A stretch of DNA of 64,000 nt from Diphasiastrum complanatum (lineage: Eukaryota; Streptophyta; Lycopodiopsida; Lycopodiales; Lycopodiaceae): the NCBI GenBank assembly GCA_029204225.1, contig CM055107.1, forward strand, positions 46,687,476 through 46,751,475, given 5' to 3'. The notes beneath the pieces are model-generated. The model saw nothing but the letters and a program-made list of their open reading frames with translations, did no database searches and was not told the origin of the DNA. The translations under genes were made by a program, and so were the position numbers. Positions 23,331-35,533 of this stretch are shown piece by piece. Position 1 is the first letter of the stretch. Every line of letters begins with the position of its first letter.

Positions 23331-25358
23331 CTGAAGTGAATCTCCTGTGGTCGCAATAATGTCTTGGATAAGGGGCACTACAGCAGGGTCACCGCATAAA
23401 TGTAGCTCATTAACCGCAAGCCCAAGCAAGGCTCTTGTGAATGAGAATCCTCTTTCTTGGCATCCAATCATCTACAAAGCCAAACGACGACTACACATCT
23501 TAGTCCTCTTTGCATTAATATCTGTAAAGATTTTGAATTAAAAAGGTTTCTACCAAAATGTTGAACACCTTTCAACTTAGGATGAATCACTTAACAGTAT
23601 TTTAAAAAAACAGCAGTCCTGATAGATCAACAAAATTCAGGAACACTTGAAGACAACTCTTTCAGATATGGAAATAACCAACAATGTAGCATACCTTCAA
23701 TATGCAAAATAATAAATAAACTACAGTAGGCGTAAAAAAACTTCTTGTTGTAATCCACAAGTCCAAAAAAACAGTCAGCATGTCTCCAACAATTTAAAAA
23801 TTGTCTTCTACCTGTATTTCATCAATAACACCACACTCATACTCTCGTGAAATATCTGCCATCTCAACTGTCATAGCCTTATGGCGTGCACCATCAACCT
23901 CTCTCCTCTCCTGTCCTGTAATTAGGCTGCATGCGGTGTTTGATTTGTTCAGTCTCTCCGCTACTTCCCATGCTAATAGCCTCAATGGCCCACAGTATAC
24001 CCCTGATAGCAATGACAGCCAAAACATTCGACATTACAACAAGAGGCTGCAAGTCAAGAAACCAAAGGACCTTCATCAAGAGACACCAAAGTGCGTTGAG
24101 CAGATCTAAGGGTTTCTCCTAGAGAAATGAAATGTTATGATAATTATCGAAGTAAAGAGCAGTCTGTCATACTTAAATTAACCTTTTTTTACAATTGCGA
24201 AGTAGTTTATCTGTGTCTGTCATGTGTCCTGCAAATCGCCGCTAATTAGTCCTCACTAGTGCCTGAAGCAAATTAGACACTTAAGTGCAGGCTTGCAAAA
24301 TTTCCAGAGGCTGTTGTTTGGTTTACTTTCTATGAGGGCCTTCATATGCTATGCACAGTAACAAACACCTGGGCTAGACAACTCTTACGGCCAGTTAAGA
24401 TTTTAGAAAGAAATTACCAGATGTAAACTTCTTATGAGGAATAAATGTCACAGGATTGAATTAGACTATTCTCAAAATTCGGCAAAAAAAGATTTAAGTC
24501 CTATACGGGTTTCTAGAAGTCAATGAAACATTGTGGGATCAGACAACATTTTGTGCACTAGTTAACCTTGCAATCCAATGAGCTCCCTATTGCACTAGTT
24601 AACCTTGCAATCCTCTGAGCTCCCTCTTGATCAAGATTCAACAGCAAAAATTATGGAAGTCACTGCCATAAGAAAAAGTCAATTATACTCTTTCAAACAA
24701 CTAACAACATTTTAAAAAGACATAGGAGTAATGTTTATACTCGTTTTATGAACTAAGAATAGCTTGCAATCAAAGTTTGATATTATTCAGCAGCTTGGAA
24801 CTACAGAGAGATATCATGTTTATTAATACCAGAGGAGCATAATTGTAGTCGCTGCAGTGCTTTGAATGTCTTGCCGCTATTTGTAGGCCCCACATGCAAC
24901 ACAATCAGCCTTTTCTTACTTCGAGCAGACGGGTACCACTTGTGAGGTAACCTGAATAAAAAGGTGCCATTCACTTCTATAAACTGAAAGTGAGGCAATC
25001 CTAAGGCTTTAAATTTTATCTTTCATTTTTTGATATCTGAACATCAGTTCTAACTGTTTAAAGAAATGTTCAAAATGTGTATTGAATTCAAATGCCTGTC
25101 AGTAAAATCTCTACACAAGAATCTAACGTGATCTTCCACAAAGCATAAGAATACTCTCGACATATGTCGAAACAACTTAGTCAGCTAGCAGAACATAATT
25201 GCAGGTTCTAGTGCTTGGAGATCAGGCTTACGTAAGATCAGTTAAATCAAGTAAAGTTGAAGGTTGCAACTTGCTAGAGGTTCCTGCTTTGCAACAGAAT
25301 GTGCCCAAGAAAGGGCTCGTATCACCTTCAGCTTGATCCAGCTGTCTAAGAGAAGGAA
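23331..25358 (-). CDS. SUV3: SUV3-type mitochondrial RNA helicase, four exons
   Basis: Four minus-strand exons with GT-AG borders join in frame: 25358-25232, 24951-24830, 24002-23812 and 23471-23331. The joined sequence matches the first helicase domain of plant SUV3, an ATP-dependent DExH RNA helicase of the organellar degradosome. D-L-T-D-L-T and W-Y-P-S-A-R precede motif I ([10 protein letters not shown]). Then come [30 protein letters not shown] type sequence, motif II (VIDEIQ) and F-T-R-A-L-L-G with [10 protein letters not shown]. No stop or frameshift occurs in these about 193 codons. The N-terminal targeting exon and the whole second helicase domain are not visible within 1-2 kb on either side. 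Either introns are very long or this is a truncated copy. The exons themselves look well preserved. Confidence 0.85.
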
Positions 25359-25359
25359 C

Positions 25360-27480
25360 TGTAAAATCCACGAGAAAACACAAGTTAGAATATGTAAGAT
25401 ACAAAGAAATCTATCGAATAGCAAATAATCCAAAATGCATGTAACAGAGTATGATACAAAAGGATGTAGTTTAACATGAACAGAGATCTCTAATAAAGGC
25501 TGTATGTCTCCTTATACAAGTTGTATGTCTGCTGATACTGACATAACAAAGAAGACGTGCGATCTTCAACCTTATGGAGTCCAACCATATTCTTACACTA
25601 TCAACTGCTATGGCATCCCTACTCATTCCATCAGAGAACAAGAGTAGGCACATGTCACATGCACAAACATATGTCCACATTAGCTTTTATACAATGCACA
25701 AAGATCAACGTGTCGAATCTTTATGTGAAGGACATACTTGTTTATGATGTGAAGGCTCACACTACATAGCAAAGCAAATCAAATCAAATCCCTGCTTCCT
25801 TATAGAAAAAGAAGGATAACTTTCATAGCTTGCTCTAAATCTAATTAAATAGCACAGCCAACAAGTAAAACACAACAGTGACAACACTAAAGATAACAAG
25901 AATCAGCACAAACCAGTGCGTCATAACTTGGCCGGAGATCTCAAACTAGAACTCCATTTCCACTAATAAAACAAAAAGACATATTGATGCTATGTTGCAA
26001 TACTACCAAACATAATAAAGGAGACGTCTATTAGAAATAATGTTTAATCATCACCTCTAAATGATATTTTAATCAGGATAATTAAGGCCAGGCCTGCCTA
26101 ATATGACAAGGGGCCCTATTTTTGGTAAATGAGAGACTAAATTTAGGAGTTGAATTTAGTCAAAAGAGCATCTGCAAGAATATGTGCACTATTTGGGTAG
26201 TCATAGCTATTTAAGATAAATACCAAATTTAGAGGGAAGACTTCAAAGAGTAGGCATTCATGGCCACGTACCATAGGGACTATTTCTACATATATGTTTA
26301 CATTTAGCTATTTTTGTTGTTATATGCTACTTGGCATTCTTGACATTCATGTCCTTTTTTACAACTTGAAATATTTTTGCACCTCCAAATTCAATTTCTT
26401 CCTTCTTCTATATGGCATTCCTTCTTGATGCAATTAATTGAGATGAATTGCTGATAGAGTTGCTATCATTGATCTTTTCACTTTCCTTTGATAGTCCCTC
26501 ATAGTAGTGCAGTACAAGCTTTGTAAACTCATTCACGATGGCATGGTATTTCTTTATGTGTGATAAATCTATGTAAATACTAGTAGCCTTTTTTTGCTAT
26601 GTCACACAAAGTTTTTATGGCACCCACTGGTAAAATACTAAAATCTTGTTGTTCATATTTGGTAGCAACATTCTTTGATTGATATGCGGCAAAGGAGTTT
26701 TTATGGCACCCACTGGCAAAGTCCTTTCATTAGTAAGTTCTTTGAGCACACATTGGTACTCTTGTTAGTATTTAGTAGCAGCATTCTCACTCCATGCTTT
26801 CGACATCAAGTACACGTCAACACTTTCCATTGGTATTTTTGGTCCATTGGCGCAATGACATGGTCTACATGTAGTGACCACGTACACCACCAATAGTGTT
26901 TTGCTGTATGATGGTAATTCCATTAGTGTTGCAGAAGTTTCTATTTGCTCCTAATGAGATGATAATACCCTTACAACAGTACTATTGGTCCCTACAGTTG
27001 GTGACAAATCTAACTGCACACAATTATGTTATGACATTTTGTAAAGAATTTTTGATTGCCACCACGTGAGGTTGTGTCATATCAATATGTTTACTCAATA
27101 GGGTACCAATGGACGATAATAATCAATAAAATGTAATAGTAGACCAGTTTGAAGGAGAAGCCACTAAACAAGAGTATGCTAATAAATAAAAAGAGGCATT
27201 GATATACCTATAAATACTGCCCTCTTTCTTCTAGAATTTTACTTTGTGGAGGGCATCATACAAGACTTTCTGATCCTTCTTACAAAGGAGCTAACAAACA
27301 CACTATGTGAAGCTATATAAATGACCATGTATTATTCAGATCGATAAAAATCACAACACAGGGGTATGGTGCCACGACTAGTATTCCACAATTCGATATC
27401 TTTAGGGATGACCATAAATTGACTATTTTTAGTCTTTAGAGATGACTATGAATTGAGTATTTAGGTGACAAACCAAATCA
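25360..27480. other. No gene seen
   Basis: AT-rich sequence upstream of the SUV3 exons, with short unsupported frames on both strands. The missing SUV3 N-terminal exon was looked for here and not found. A CACCCACTGG phrase recurs near 26620 and 26708, suggesting a small local duplication. Confidence 0.35.
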
Positions 27481-27489
27481 AAAAAGTTA

Positions 27490-27590
27490 AAAAGCTCATT
27501 GGGCAAAGTTTATCCAATGGTTCATATGGCAATCCAGTATAAACCTGCCAACTACAATACATAGGCAGATGCTCTATCACGAGTATGCAA
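27490..27590 (+). mobile_element. Ty3 RNase H end, remnant
   Basis: The plus strand reads H-W-A-K-F-I-Q-W and, in another frame, I-Q-Y-K-P-A-N-Y-N-T, a TAG, then A-D-A-L-S-R-V. This is the conserved junction after RNase H in Ty3 elements. The following 400 bases are too decayed to read as integrase. Confidence 0.5.
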
Positions 27591-28328
27591 CGTAATATTA
27601 TTCACAAGCATAAACAGTGACTTTAACTAGATAAGGGTAGCCTATCCAGGTGATGATATGACGAGAAGGACACCCTTGGGAAACGCTAAATACTACTCAC
27701 AAAAGGTATACAACAAATCTAAAATACAATATATGTTGCAGTCTACTGAAGTATAGAGTGATTTAAGGCCATAATAGCAGTACATTTGGCATTCTCATGC
27801 AGCAACTTAAAAACCACATGTCAGCTAAGTGTCATATGTGCTATGCAACAAAGGAGGCTCTTTTGGAGACCTAATGATGGGCGAAAGATTTCAAATTTTC
27901 AATTGAACCAACGACATGTTTCATGGTCACTGGCCACATAATGGGCCTTGTTAGGTTTTCATTGGTTGAAGGAAGAAATGCTTATGAGTAAAGCTTCCCT
28001 AAGGATTTATTAGTGCATCCCACAGCCACCATTGCGTTTTGGAGAATGATCAGATTTTGCCACGTCTCCATCACTAACCATTGAAACATCTCCAAGTGGC
28101 AATTTGAACAAGTTGATGTTCCATCCAATCAGCCAGGCCTAAAATATATCGTCCCTTAAACGCCATGGTTCACCCTTCCTTGGGTTACCAATCTTTTCTG
28201 TTCTATATATGCACAATGTTTCTTCTTTGCACCTACGGTTACTTACGCTAGCATCATTATGCACAATATGTACACTGTACATCCCAAGTAAACGATGTCA
28301 AGGAGCTTAAGGGTTCCAAATGTCAACC

Positions 28329-28408
28329 CCGCAGCAGCGGGTAGGACTCGAGCCTGCGTCGCCTTTGCGACCGCAGGTTTCGCTCTTATCCAACTCAGCC
28401 AAAGGACC
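28329..28408 (-). ncRNA. tRNA-like sequence, probable SINE head
   Basis: The minus strand has a perfect RNA polymerase III A box (TGGCTGAGTTGG, 28401-28390) and a one-mismatch B box (GGCTCGAGTCC, 28354-28344). Between them lies a hairpin with CCTGCG/CGCAGG and TCGC/GCGA stems. The anticodon arm does not fold normally and the acceptor stem pairs poorly, so it is unlikely to be a working tRNA. A tRNA-derived SINE or tRNA pseudogene fits best. A SINE tail was not identified. Confidence 0.5.
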
Positions 28409-28545
28409 AAAGTGTTTTCTCAGTTTGAATACTAACGGGCATCTTTCAAAGCAGTATTCTAAGCCACAGACATAAAGTGCTGGATCAACAATAAGCCAGC
28501 AAGATTGCAAACTTTTGTTTTTTGATTTGCTGAAATGCACAACAG

Positions 28546-28755
28546 CTCAGTGAAGCTAAATTGAAAGAAATGTTCCGACAGCACGCAGAAAGAAAAAGGA
28601 AAGAGGGGTTTGCACCTGGTATCAGTGACCACCGACGGGCACCCAAGAGCTGTTTTAGTGTCAACATCATAAATGAATCAAAACTAACAGCAACTGCTTC
28701 CAGAATCAAGCATTTCCAGCGCCATTTCTGCTACTTACTGAATCCAGGAGATTGA
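28546..28755 (+). CDS. Terminal exon of an unidentified gene
   Basis: A plus-strand frame of 69 codons plus TGA begins right after an acceptor-like sequence (T-rich run ending ACAACAG). It reads L-S-E-A-K-L-K-E-M-F-R-Q-H-A-E-R-K-R-K and continues with a mixed, protein-like composition to N-P-G-D. The first half is strongly basic and helical. I do not recognise the family and found no upstream exon. It could be a captured gene fragment or the 3' exon of a gene starting elsewhere. Confidence 0.4.
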   Translation, partial: LSEAKLKEMFRQHAERKRKEGFAPGISDHRRAPKSCFSVNIINESKLTATASRIKHFQRHFCYLLNPGD

Positions 28756-29399
28756 TCTTTTCATAACCCATTTCAATGTGTTACTTAATGTGTAATTGGA
28801 ACTTCTGCAGGCTTATCAGCGAGCAAAATTCTCCACAGATTTTTGCAAATGAATGAAGGACATTGCAGCCACCCTCACTCTCTTGCATGTATGCTTTAAC
28901 TTCAATTTCCTAAACATTATCAAGCCAACCTTATAACCACGTGGGACTGGGCTCATTTGAAGGCCACATGGCCCAACCTTAGTTGAAGGTGGGGATATCT
29001 CAAATCTATACAAACATTGAAAATGTTGGCATACAAACCCTTGAATTGAATGGAAGAGCTTTTAGATATGGAAGATAGATAGGTATATCATCATTATCTA
29101 AAATTGATCTTTAAAAAATTATAGTCTAGTCTTCAACTAATTTGCATTTCCTATTACAACTCTCACAAGGAGAGCTCTTTTAATGTCTCAAAGTGTTTGA
29201 GATATGTATTTTATTGAGTTTATGATGGGATCAAGATTTAGGCTATGCTCAAAAATTGTTAGAGTAAAACCTAAGATTTTTTAAGCCTTGCTCGCAAATT
29301 GAAAGATAGAGTGTCGTAGTCTTTCTTTTTTAAATAGGCTATATTTGCAATAATTGCAAGTCTTATTCTGTTTTTGATATGAATACTCCAACAAATTGT

Positions 29400-29900
29400 A
29401 TTCTAGCAAGGCCTCCATAACTTCGTCAAGAGCTTCGTTGTATTTTGATAGATACTCATAAACTTGAGCTAGGTTGATATTTGTACATAAGCATAAATGG
29501 GCTATAGTCGGTAGCCGAATGCTTTTTACTAGTATAGGCAAACTCAATCAAGGGCAAATACTTTTCCCAATGAGAGTGTCGTTGGGAGACATGCTCCACC
29601 ATCTGATTAGTTGTCTTTATTTTACAATCACAATCACAATGTCACTCAATAATCCATAAAGCCCAAATAGACATTCCATATATGTTGAATTAAAAGCCCT
29701 TGTGATGGTCTTTACTAAAATATGTGTAGGCAATTCGATAAGATGTTTTACTATAATCCAAAGTATGTCATTTTGTTTATTTGTCCTCAATAGCCTACCA
29801 CAAAATCCATTATAATACTATCTCATTTTTTGTCAAGAATATTCAAGCGATGCAATAGACCTCCAATTTTAAGACATTTGGTCTTATTAAGTTGGGATTG
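29400..29900 (-). mobile_element. Ty3 integrase remnant
   Basis: Minus-strand reading gives Q-M-V-E-H-V-S-Q-R-H-S-H-W and K-Y-L-P-L-I-E-F-A-Y, the segment after the last catalytic residue of Ty3 integrase. Upstream, D-F-V-V-G type sequence is barely readable. Heavily decayed. Confidence 0.55.
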
Positions 29901-30069
29901 GTCACATTTTGCCACGTAAGATTCTACAAACAAAGGATTTAAGTTTTGGCTCATAGAAATTCGTCATACTAAATTTGATGCATGATTTATGCTAGGATGT
30001 CTCATACAAGGTGTATCATGACATGTGTAAAGAATTCTCTTTCTAATAATATCTACATAGATTACACAT

Positions 30070-30310
30070 ATTTTGCAAGTGCCAAATTGGATGATTGAAT
30101 TTCATGTTCATATTGATGCATCGTAATATGCAATGGGAGCAGTGTTAACTTGACCAAGAGAGTACAAGAAAGATTTTCTAATCTAGTTTTTAGTTGGATG
30201 ATGCCGAAATCAGTTATTCTACCACAGAGAGAAAAGTCTTGGCAATGGTGCTTTCTGTTAAGAAATTTCGTTATTATTTGATGGCTACCCATTTTGCATT
30301 CTATACAGAT
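30070..30310 (+). mobile_element. Ty3 RNase H remnant (plus strand)
   Basis: Plus-strand frames give H-V-H-I-D-A-S, a stop, Y-A-M-G-A-V-L, and then Y-S-T-T-E-R-E-V-L-A-M-V-L-S-V-K-K-F-R-Y-Y-L. This is Ty3 RNase H. It meets the oppositely oriented Ty3 fragment at about 30310, so a rearrangement joined two elements tail to tail. Confidence 0.7.
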
Positions 30311-32030
30311 TGTCAGCCATTGTTTATCCTCCTCTTCTGATTTGCCCCTCCACATGACTAAAAATTTCCGAAGCACTCTACTCCGTAGAGTCCTCTGCCG
30401 GCTATTAACAATTGCCTCGGGTTCAGATGGTCCACTCACAGACTCATCACGAAGAAGTTCCACTAGATCTTCCACAGGGAGCAGGGTCTCCCCAACCCCT
30501 AACGAGGGTTTTAACTTACTAACGTGGAAAACAGGATGAATTCCAACGTTAGCTCAAAGGTCTAGTTTGTATGCGACCTTGTTTATCACTTGGATAACCT
30601 TAAAAGGATCGCAATACCTAGGCACCAACTTTGCACACTTACTAGTTTTCAAGCCCCTAGAGTGACTAGGGACTCTCAAGGACACCCAATCATTGACCAT
30701 GAATACCTTGTGCTTCCGAGATAGATCAGCATAGTGTCTTTCCATGTCTTGGGCACTTCTTATGCTTTCTTTAGCCAGTTGTAACATTTCTTGCATATCC
30801 GCAAGGAAATCAGTTGTGGCTTGCACCCGTAGGTTTTTCATGTCAACACTAATTGGTGATCGAGGTTGAAAACCATACATAAGCATGAAAGGGCTGAATC
30901 CGGTCGCTGAATGTTTTGCACTGTTATATGCAAATTCCACCAGTGGAAGGTAGTGTTCCCAATCAGACTGTCGATGGCCCACATATGCTCGAAGCATATC
31001 CTCCATCGTCTGATTGGTCCTTTCTGTTTGACCGTCTGATTCTAGATGATCTGTAGAACTCATACTTAAAGTTGTTTCCAACTTTTCAAATACTTCTTGC
31101 CAAAAATTCCCAGTGAATTTTGGGTCACGGTCACTGACAATATCGCAAGGCAGCCCGTATAGTCGAAAAAGCTTCTCAACAAACAGTTGAGCTAGTTCTA
31201 AAACTTTAACAGTAGTTTTCGTTTGGATAAATTGAGCAAACTTCGTAAGTCTGTCAACAATGACCCAAACCGAATCGTGGCCCTTCCCTGTACGTGGAAG
31301 CCCAACCACAAAATCCATAGATATACTTTCCACTTTCCGGTAGGAATATCTAAAATATGTAATAGGCCACTGGCCTTTAGCCTCTCTACTTTATTTAACT
31401 GGTACTTAGTACATTTAAGTACATAGGCCTCTACCTGACTTTTCATCTTAGGCCACCAAAATTGCCTTCGAACTAAGTCAAGTGTTCTTTGCCCGGATGC
31501 CATGCGCATGGACTATCATGACACTCATGCAAGATTTGGGCCCTTACTGTGTCATTCTCCGGTTTACACACCTTTCCCTTACGAAACAAAATCCTGCTTC
31601 AAATTAGGAAATCCGTTTCAGTCTTTTCCTGATTCGAGGAATCTTGCAAACTTGAATTGACCCCTGAAAGTACTTGTTGCCAATACTTTCCAAAATAAGG
31701 ATCGGACTCATATAGTCCTTGAAGAGGGAAACAACCCCAATTCTATAACAAGAAAGGTCAACTGATTAATAACCGATAACCTACTCAAAGCATCTGCTAG
31801 AGTATTTTGACTTCCTTTATAGTAACGTATAAAAAAATCAAAGATTTGCATCAGCTCAGCCCATCTAGCTTGCCTCCCCTTTAAATCTGTAACATCACAG
31901 AAATATCGAAAAGTCTGATAATCCGTCAAAACTTCAAATCTGGCTCCATATAAATAATGTCATCAAATTTTCAAGAAATGAACAATTGCTAACAGTTTCT
32001 TCTCATAGGTACAATACCTAGACTGAGCAG
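30311..32030 (-). mobile_element. Ty3 chromovirus fragment: RNase H, integrase, chromodomain
   Basis: On the minus strand: RNase H (Y-T-Y-E-K-K-L-L-A-I-V-H-type block and L-T-D-Y-Q-T-F-R-Y-F at 31985-31708), the integrase zinc region (31509-31370), an integrase core of 260 codons at 31333-30554 with M-D-F, S-D-R-D and T-E-R-T-N (D-D-E triad retained) and the GPY/F region, then a chromodomain remnant (A-I-V-N-S-R-Q and F-L-V-M-W-R-G-K) near 30440-30370. Frame breaks separate the parts. The 5' half (gag, protease, RT) is missing: the fragment begins abruptly at a junction with copia sequence near 32033. Confidence 0.9.
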
Positions 32031-32032
32031 GA

Positions 32033-32730
32033 TGCCAGGATTAGCCATATATTGGCTAAGTGAGCTTACTACAAAAGAGATATCTGGTCTTGTACAGACC
32101 ATTGCATACATGAAAGATCCAAGTATCGATCGATAAGGATACTCTCTCATCTGCTCCTCTTCCTGCTTGGTCTGGGGACATTGGTCCTTTAACAAATGCA
32201 GACCTGGATCCATCGGTGAGTGAGCTAATTTACAATTCATTAAATTGTATCTGTTAAGAATATTGTGAAGATACCTTTGTTGAGTGATGTAAATCATTCA
32301 TTTCGCTCTGTCTCTGTGGATTTGAATGCCCAGACAGAAGTGAGCTTCACCCAGATCAGTCATGTCAAACTCTGAAAGCAGCATCTGCTTGGAATCCTTG
32401 ACCAAATTTGTATTGTTGCTGAAGAGCAACGTATCATCCACGTATAAGGTGATGGAAGGATTGATGCACTGACTTGGAATAGACGTTGCAGTCAGCAGTG
32501 CTTGGTTTGAATCCTTGTCCGATGAGGAATGTGTTGATCCCTCTGGCAGACTGTTTCAAGCCGTAAAGTGCTTTGTGGAGTTTACAGACATGATTCTTCA
32601 TACCTTCCAGAACGTATCCTTCGGGTTGGATCATGTAGTAGTCTTCTTGTATAACTCCATTCAGATAGGCTGTTTGCACATCAAGTTGATGTACTTTGAG
32701 GTCGACAGCTGCAGCATAAGACATGAGCAT
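32033..32730 (-). pseudogene. Copia reverse transcriptase remnant
   Basis: Frame 32730-32434 has V-H-Q-L-D-V-Q-T-A-Y-L-N-G and K-A-L-Y-G-L-K-Q-S-A-R. A shifted frame near 32440-32405 has YVDDTLLFS, so the catalytic aspartates survive. Frame 32297-32033 has Q-Q-R-Y-L-H-N-I-L and Y-R-S-I-L-G-S-F-M-Y, then T-R-P-D-I-S-F-V-V-S and M-A-N-P-G, where copia sequence stops. Confidence 0.88.
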
Positions 32731-33201
32731 TCGGATCGACGAATGTTTGACTACTGGACTGAAAGTCTCACTGTAGTCTACATTGAGAATCTGAGTGAAT
32801 CCTCATGCTACCAGTCTTGCCTTCCTTCGATCAATTGCTCCATTGGCATTGTATTTGATCTTTAAGATCCATTTGCAATCAATGATATTGCAGCCAATAG
32901 GAGCTTCGACCAGTAGCCATGTCTAGTTCTTGATCAGAGAGTAATACTCTCTATCCATAGCTTCTCTCCAGAGATCAGAGTCTGGTTGGCTGAGTGCCTC
33001 TTCGACTATCGTCAGTTCCTATATCAAGAGACATGCAGACTCAGGAGTATACCTTGTGGGCTGTGTGCGCACTCGGCTTGATCTTCTAGGAGGATTCGAC
33101 TGATGAACCACTCCTGAGACTTGTTGCTGGGTAGCAGCAACGTCTTTGTCTGATTCACTATCACAAAGTGGGTCGACAATAGACACGCCTGAGCCAGAAG
33201 C

Positions 33202-33960
33202 TCAAACTGTCGTGTCAATGGCAGGTGATGAAGGTTTTCTTGGAGCAATATCCTTGCCTTTGATGTCGACAAACTGATCCTCGATAAAGACTGTATCCCG
33301 AGTATACAAGATTTGTTGGGAATTAGGATCATACAGCTTGTATGTATTATCAGATAAAGTATATCCAATTAGGATGGTCTTGAGACTTTGGAAGTCCAAT
33401 TTCTTCCTCGTGTCTTTTGGGATCTGCGTGTAGGCAATGCACCCAAACACTCTTAGGTTCTTCACAGAAGGCTTAGAGCATGTCCACACCTCGTGGTGTG
33501 TCTTGCCTGAGAAGGCCTTAGTCGAACATCTGTTCTGGACGTAAGCTGCAGTGGAGACAACTTCGGCCCAGAATCTCTTGGGCAGCGATGCATGCACTAG
33601 CATACATTTGGCTTATTCAACCAGGGTACGGTTCTTCCTCTTGGCTAAGCCATTAGATTGAGGATTGTAATGAGTGATGAATTGTTGCTCAATGCCTTGG
33701 CTTTGACAGTATTCCTTAAACTCAATAGAGATATATTCTCCACCATTGTCTGACCTTAAAGCCTTGATCGTTCATCCAGTCTCCTTTTCTGCACGCTCCT
33801 TGAAGATTTTGAAGCAGTTAAAGGCTTTTGATTTCTTCTTTATAGAGTACACCATAGTCCTTCTAGAAAATTCATCAATAAAAGTTATAAAGTACTTTGC
33901 ATCCTTCAGTGAAGGATTTTTCATCGGGCCACAAATGTCCGAATGTACAACGTCTAACAA
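33202..33960 (-). pseudogene. Copia integrase remnant
   Basis: Frame 33960-33772 has D-V-V-H-S-D-I-C-G-P and Y-F-I-T-F-I-D-E-F-S-R, the core start. Frame 33603-33202 has F-W-A-E-V-V-S-T-A-A-Y-V-Q-N-R and L-R-V-F-G-C-I-A-Y, the C-terminal region. The middle part is shifted. The catalytic set is therefore split between frames. Confidence 0.85.
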
Positions 33961-34702
33961 TCCTCTAGCAATATGCTGATGGCTTGATCTAAATGGTTTC
34001 CTAGTCTGTTACCAACTAGACAGTCTTGATAGACAGGTAACTCGACTTTATCGCGAGGATAGTCGAGACCAACAACAATAGATTGTCTAGACATTTGTTG
34101 TACAACAGCATAATTCAAGTGACCAAGTCTATAATGCCAAAGTAAACTTTTATTTGCACGAATAGAAGTACTGAGCGTCTCTTTCCGAGTGCTAGGATCT
34201 AGTCTGTCCTATCAACTACTTTGCACTGATCACATTCAAATTCTATTCTATGTCCTAGATCTGTGATTTTGCTTACAGAGAGCAGATTCGTAGATAAATT
34301 TGGTACATATAGGACTTTAGAGTAGCTTAGACTGATCATTTGCAAAGCTTAATCTTACAGTACTTTCACCTTTAATAGCTTGTGTGCTATTGTCGCCAAG
34401 ATGAACATATTTCTGGGTACTGTAAGGTGTATAGGACTCGAAACAGCCAATGAGGCTGGTCATGTGTTGAGTGGCTCCAGAATCCAAGAACCAAGAACTG
34501 TCTCAGATGCTCCTTGATGGCTGGTCATGAAGGCATCATGATCCTCTTCTTGAATAGGCTGTGGAGCTTCTACAGCTGCATTTGCCACTTGATTCAACTG
34601 CCCCTTGCTGTTGTTCTTTGCTTGTAGTATCTCGTGGTTGTTTCGCTTGCAATATCTGTAGAATAGCTTGTTCTTCGTCTACGGATTTGATTGTTCTTTG
34701 AG

Positions 34703-35273
34703 CTATGCTGGTTTCTGGTCTGGCTTTGATTGCTTCGGGCCTTTCTTCTTCTTTTGCTTAGTCGTGCTCTTGTTGGTGTATAAGACGTGAGAATCAGCTG
34801 AGGAACTTGAGGCTTCGTTCCTCCGCGTGTCTTCCTGCAACAACATAGTAATGACTCTCGAAAGAGTCAGTTCTGGATGTGTCGTGATGATCATCACCTA
34901 GTTGTCGTATGAGCTTGGCAAGCTTGTAAGCAGTTGCATCACTACGTCTTGATCATCTATGATGGATCCAATAGCGGCCATTTGCCTTAGCAGGTTCTTG
35001 AATTGATTGATGTGATTCTGCAGGGAATCACCATTCGTCATCTTGAGGGAGTAAAATTTTTTCTTGAGATGTAGCTTGGAAGCTATATCTCGCACTTCGT
35101 ATAGTGTGCTCAAGATGTCCCAGACTTCTTTCGATGTCTGAGCCTCGGATACATGGCCGATCTGGACATCCGTAATGTTGAGGATGATCAACACAAAAGC
35201 TTTTCCATCCTTCAGCTTCCATCTGGCGATTGTTGTGTTGTCTGCTTTGGGTTTCCCTTCTGCACGACGTCAT
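34703..35273 (-). pseudogene. Copia Gag remnant
   Basis: The frame 35194-34898 contains S-K-E-V-W-D-I-L-S-T-L-Y, L-K-K-K-F-Y-S-L-K-M and I-N-Q-F-K-N-L-L-R-Q-M, followed by L-L-T-S-L-P-S-S-Y-D. This is the typical copia Gag (UBN2-like) pattern. The frame then shifts at about 34897. No zinc knuckle could be read further on. Confidence 0.8.
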
Positions 35274-35520
35274 ACAATTCTTTAACCATTAGTACAGTTT
35301 TCATCTTGAATTTTCACATATGGTAATTGGCTCCATCAAGCTTGTCCATGATGGGACTGGCTTTCCCTTGGGAATCCATGTGGAAGATTAGTCTAAGTGA
35401 TAGGAAAAACTATTAGTGACTTAAGTATGAAAATCTGGTACAGAATTACAGAACAAGAAGACAATTACTCTATCGGCTAGTAAAGTCTTGTATTGTGGAA
35501 GCTTATCAAGCTATGAAAAT

Positions 35521-35533
35521 AGCTCTAATACCA
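35521..35533 (-). promoter_or_regulatory. Copia primer-binding site
   Basis: The minus strand reads TGGTATTAGAGCT directly after the LTR end, one change from the initiator-Met site TGGTATCAGAGC. Confidence 0.8.

Noticed and set aside
28325-28410. Functional tRNA gene
   Set aside because: A and B boxes are good but the anticodon and acceptor stems do not fold. A SINE or pseudogene is more likely.
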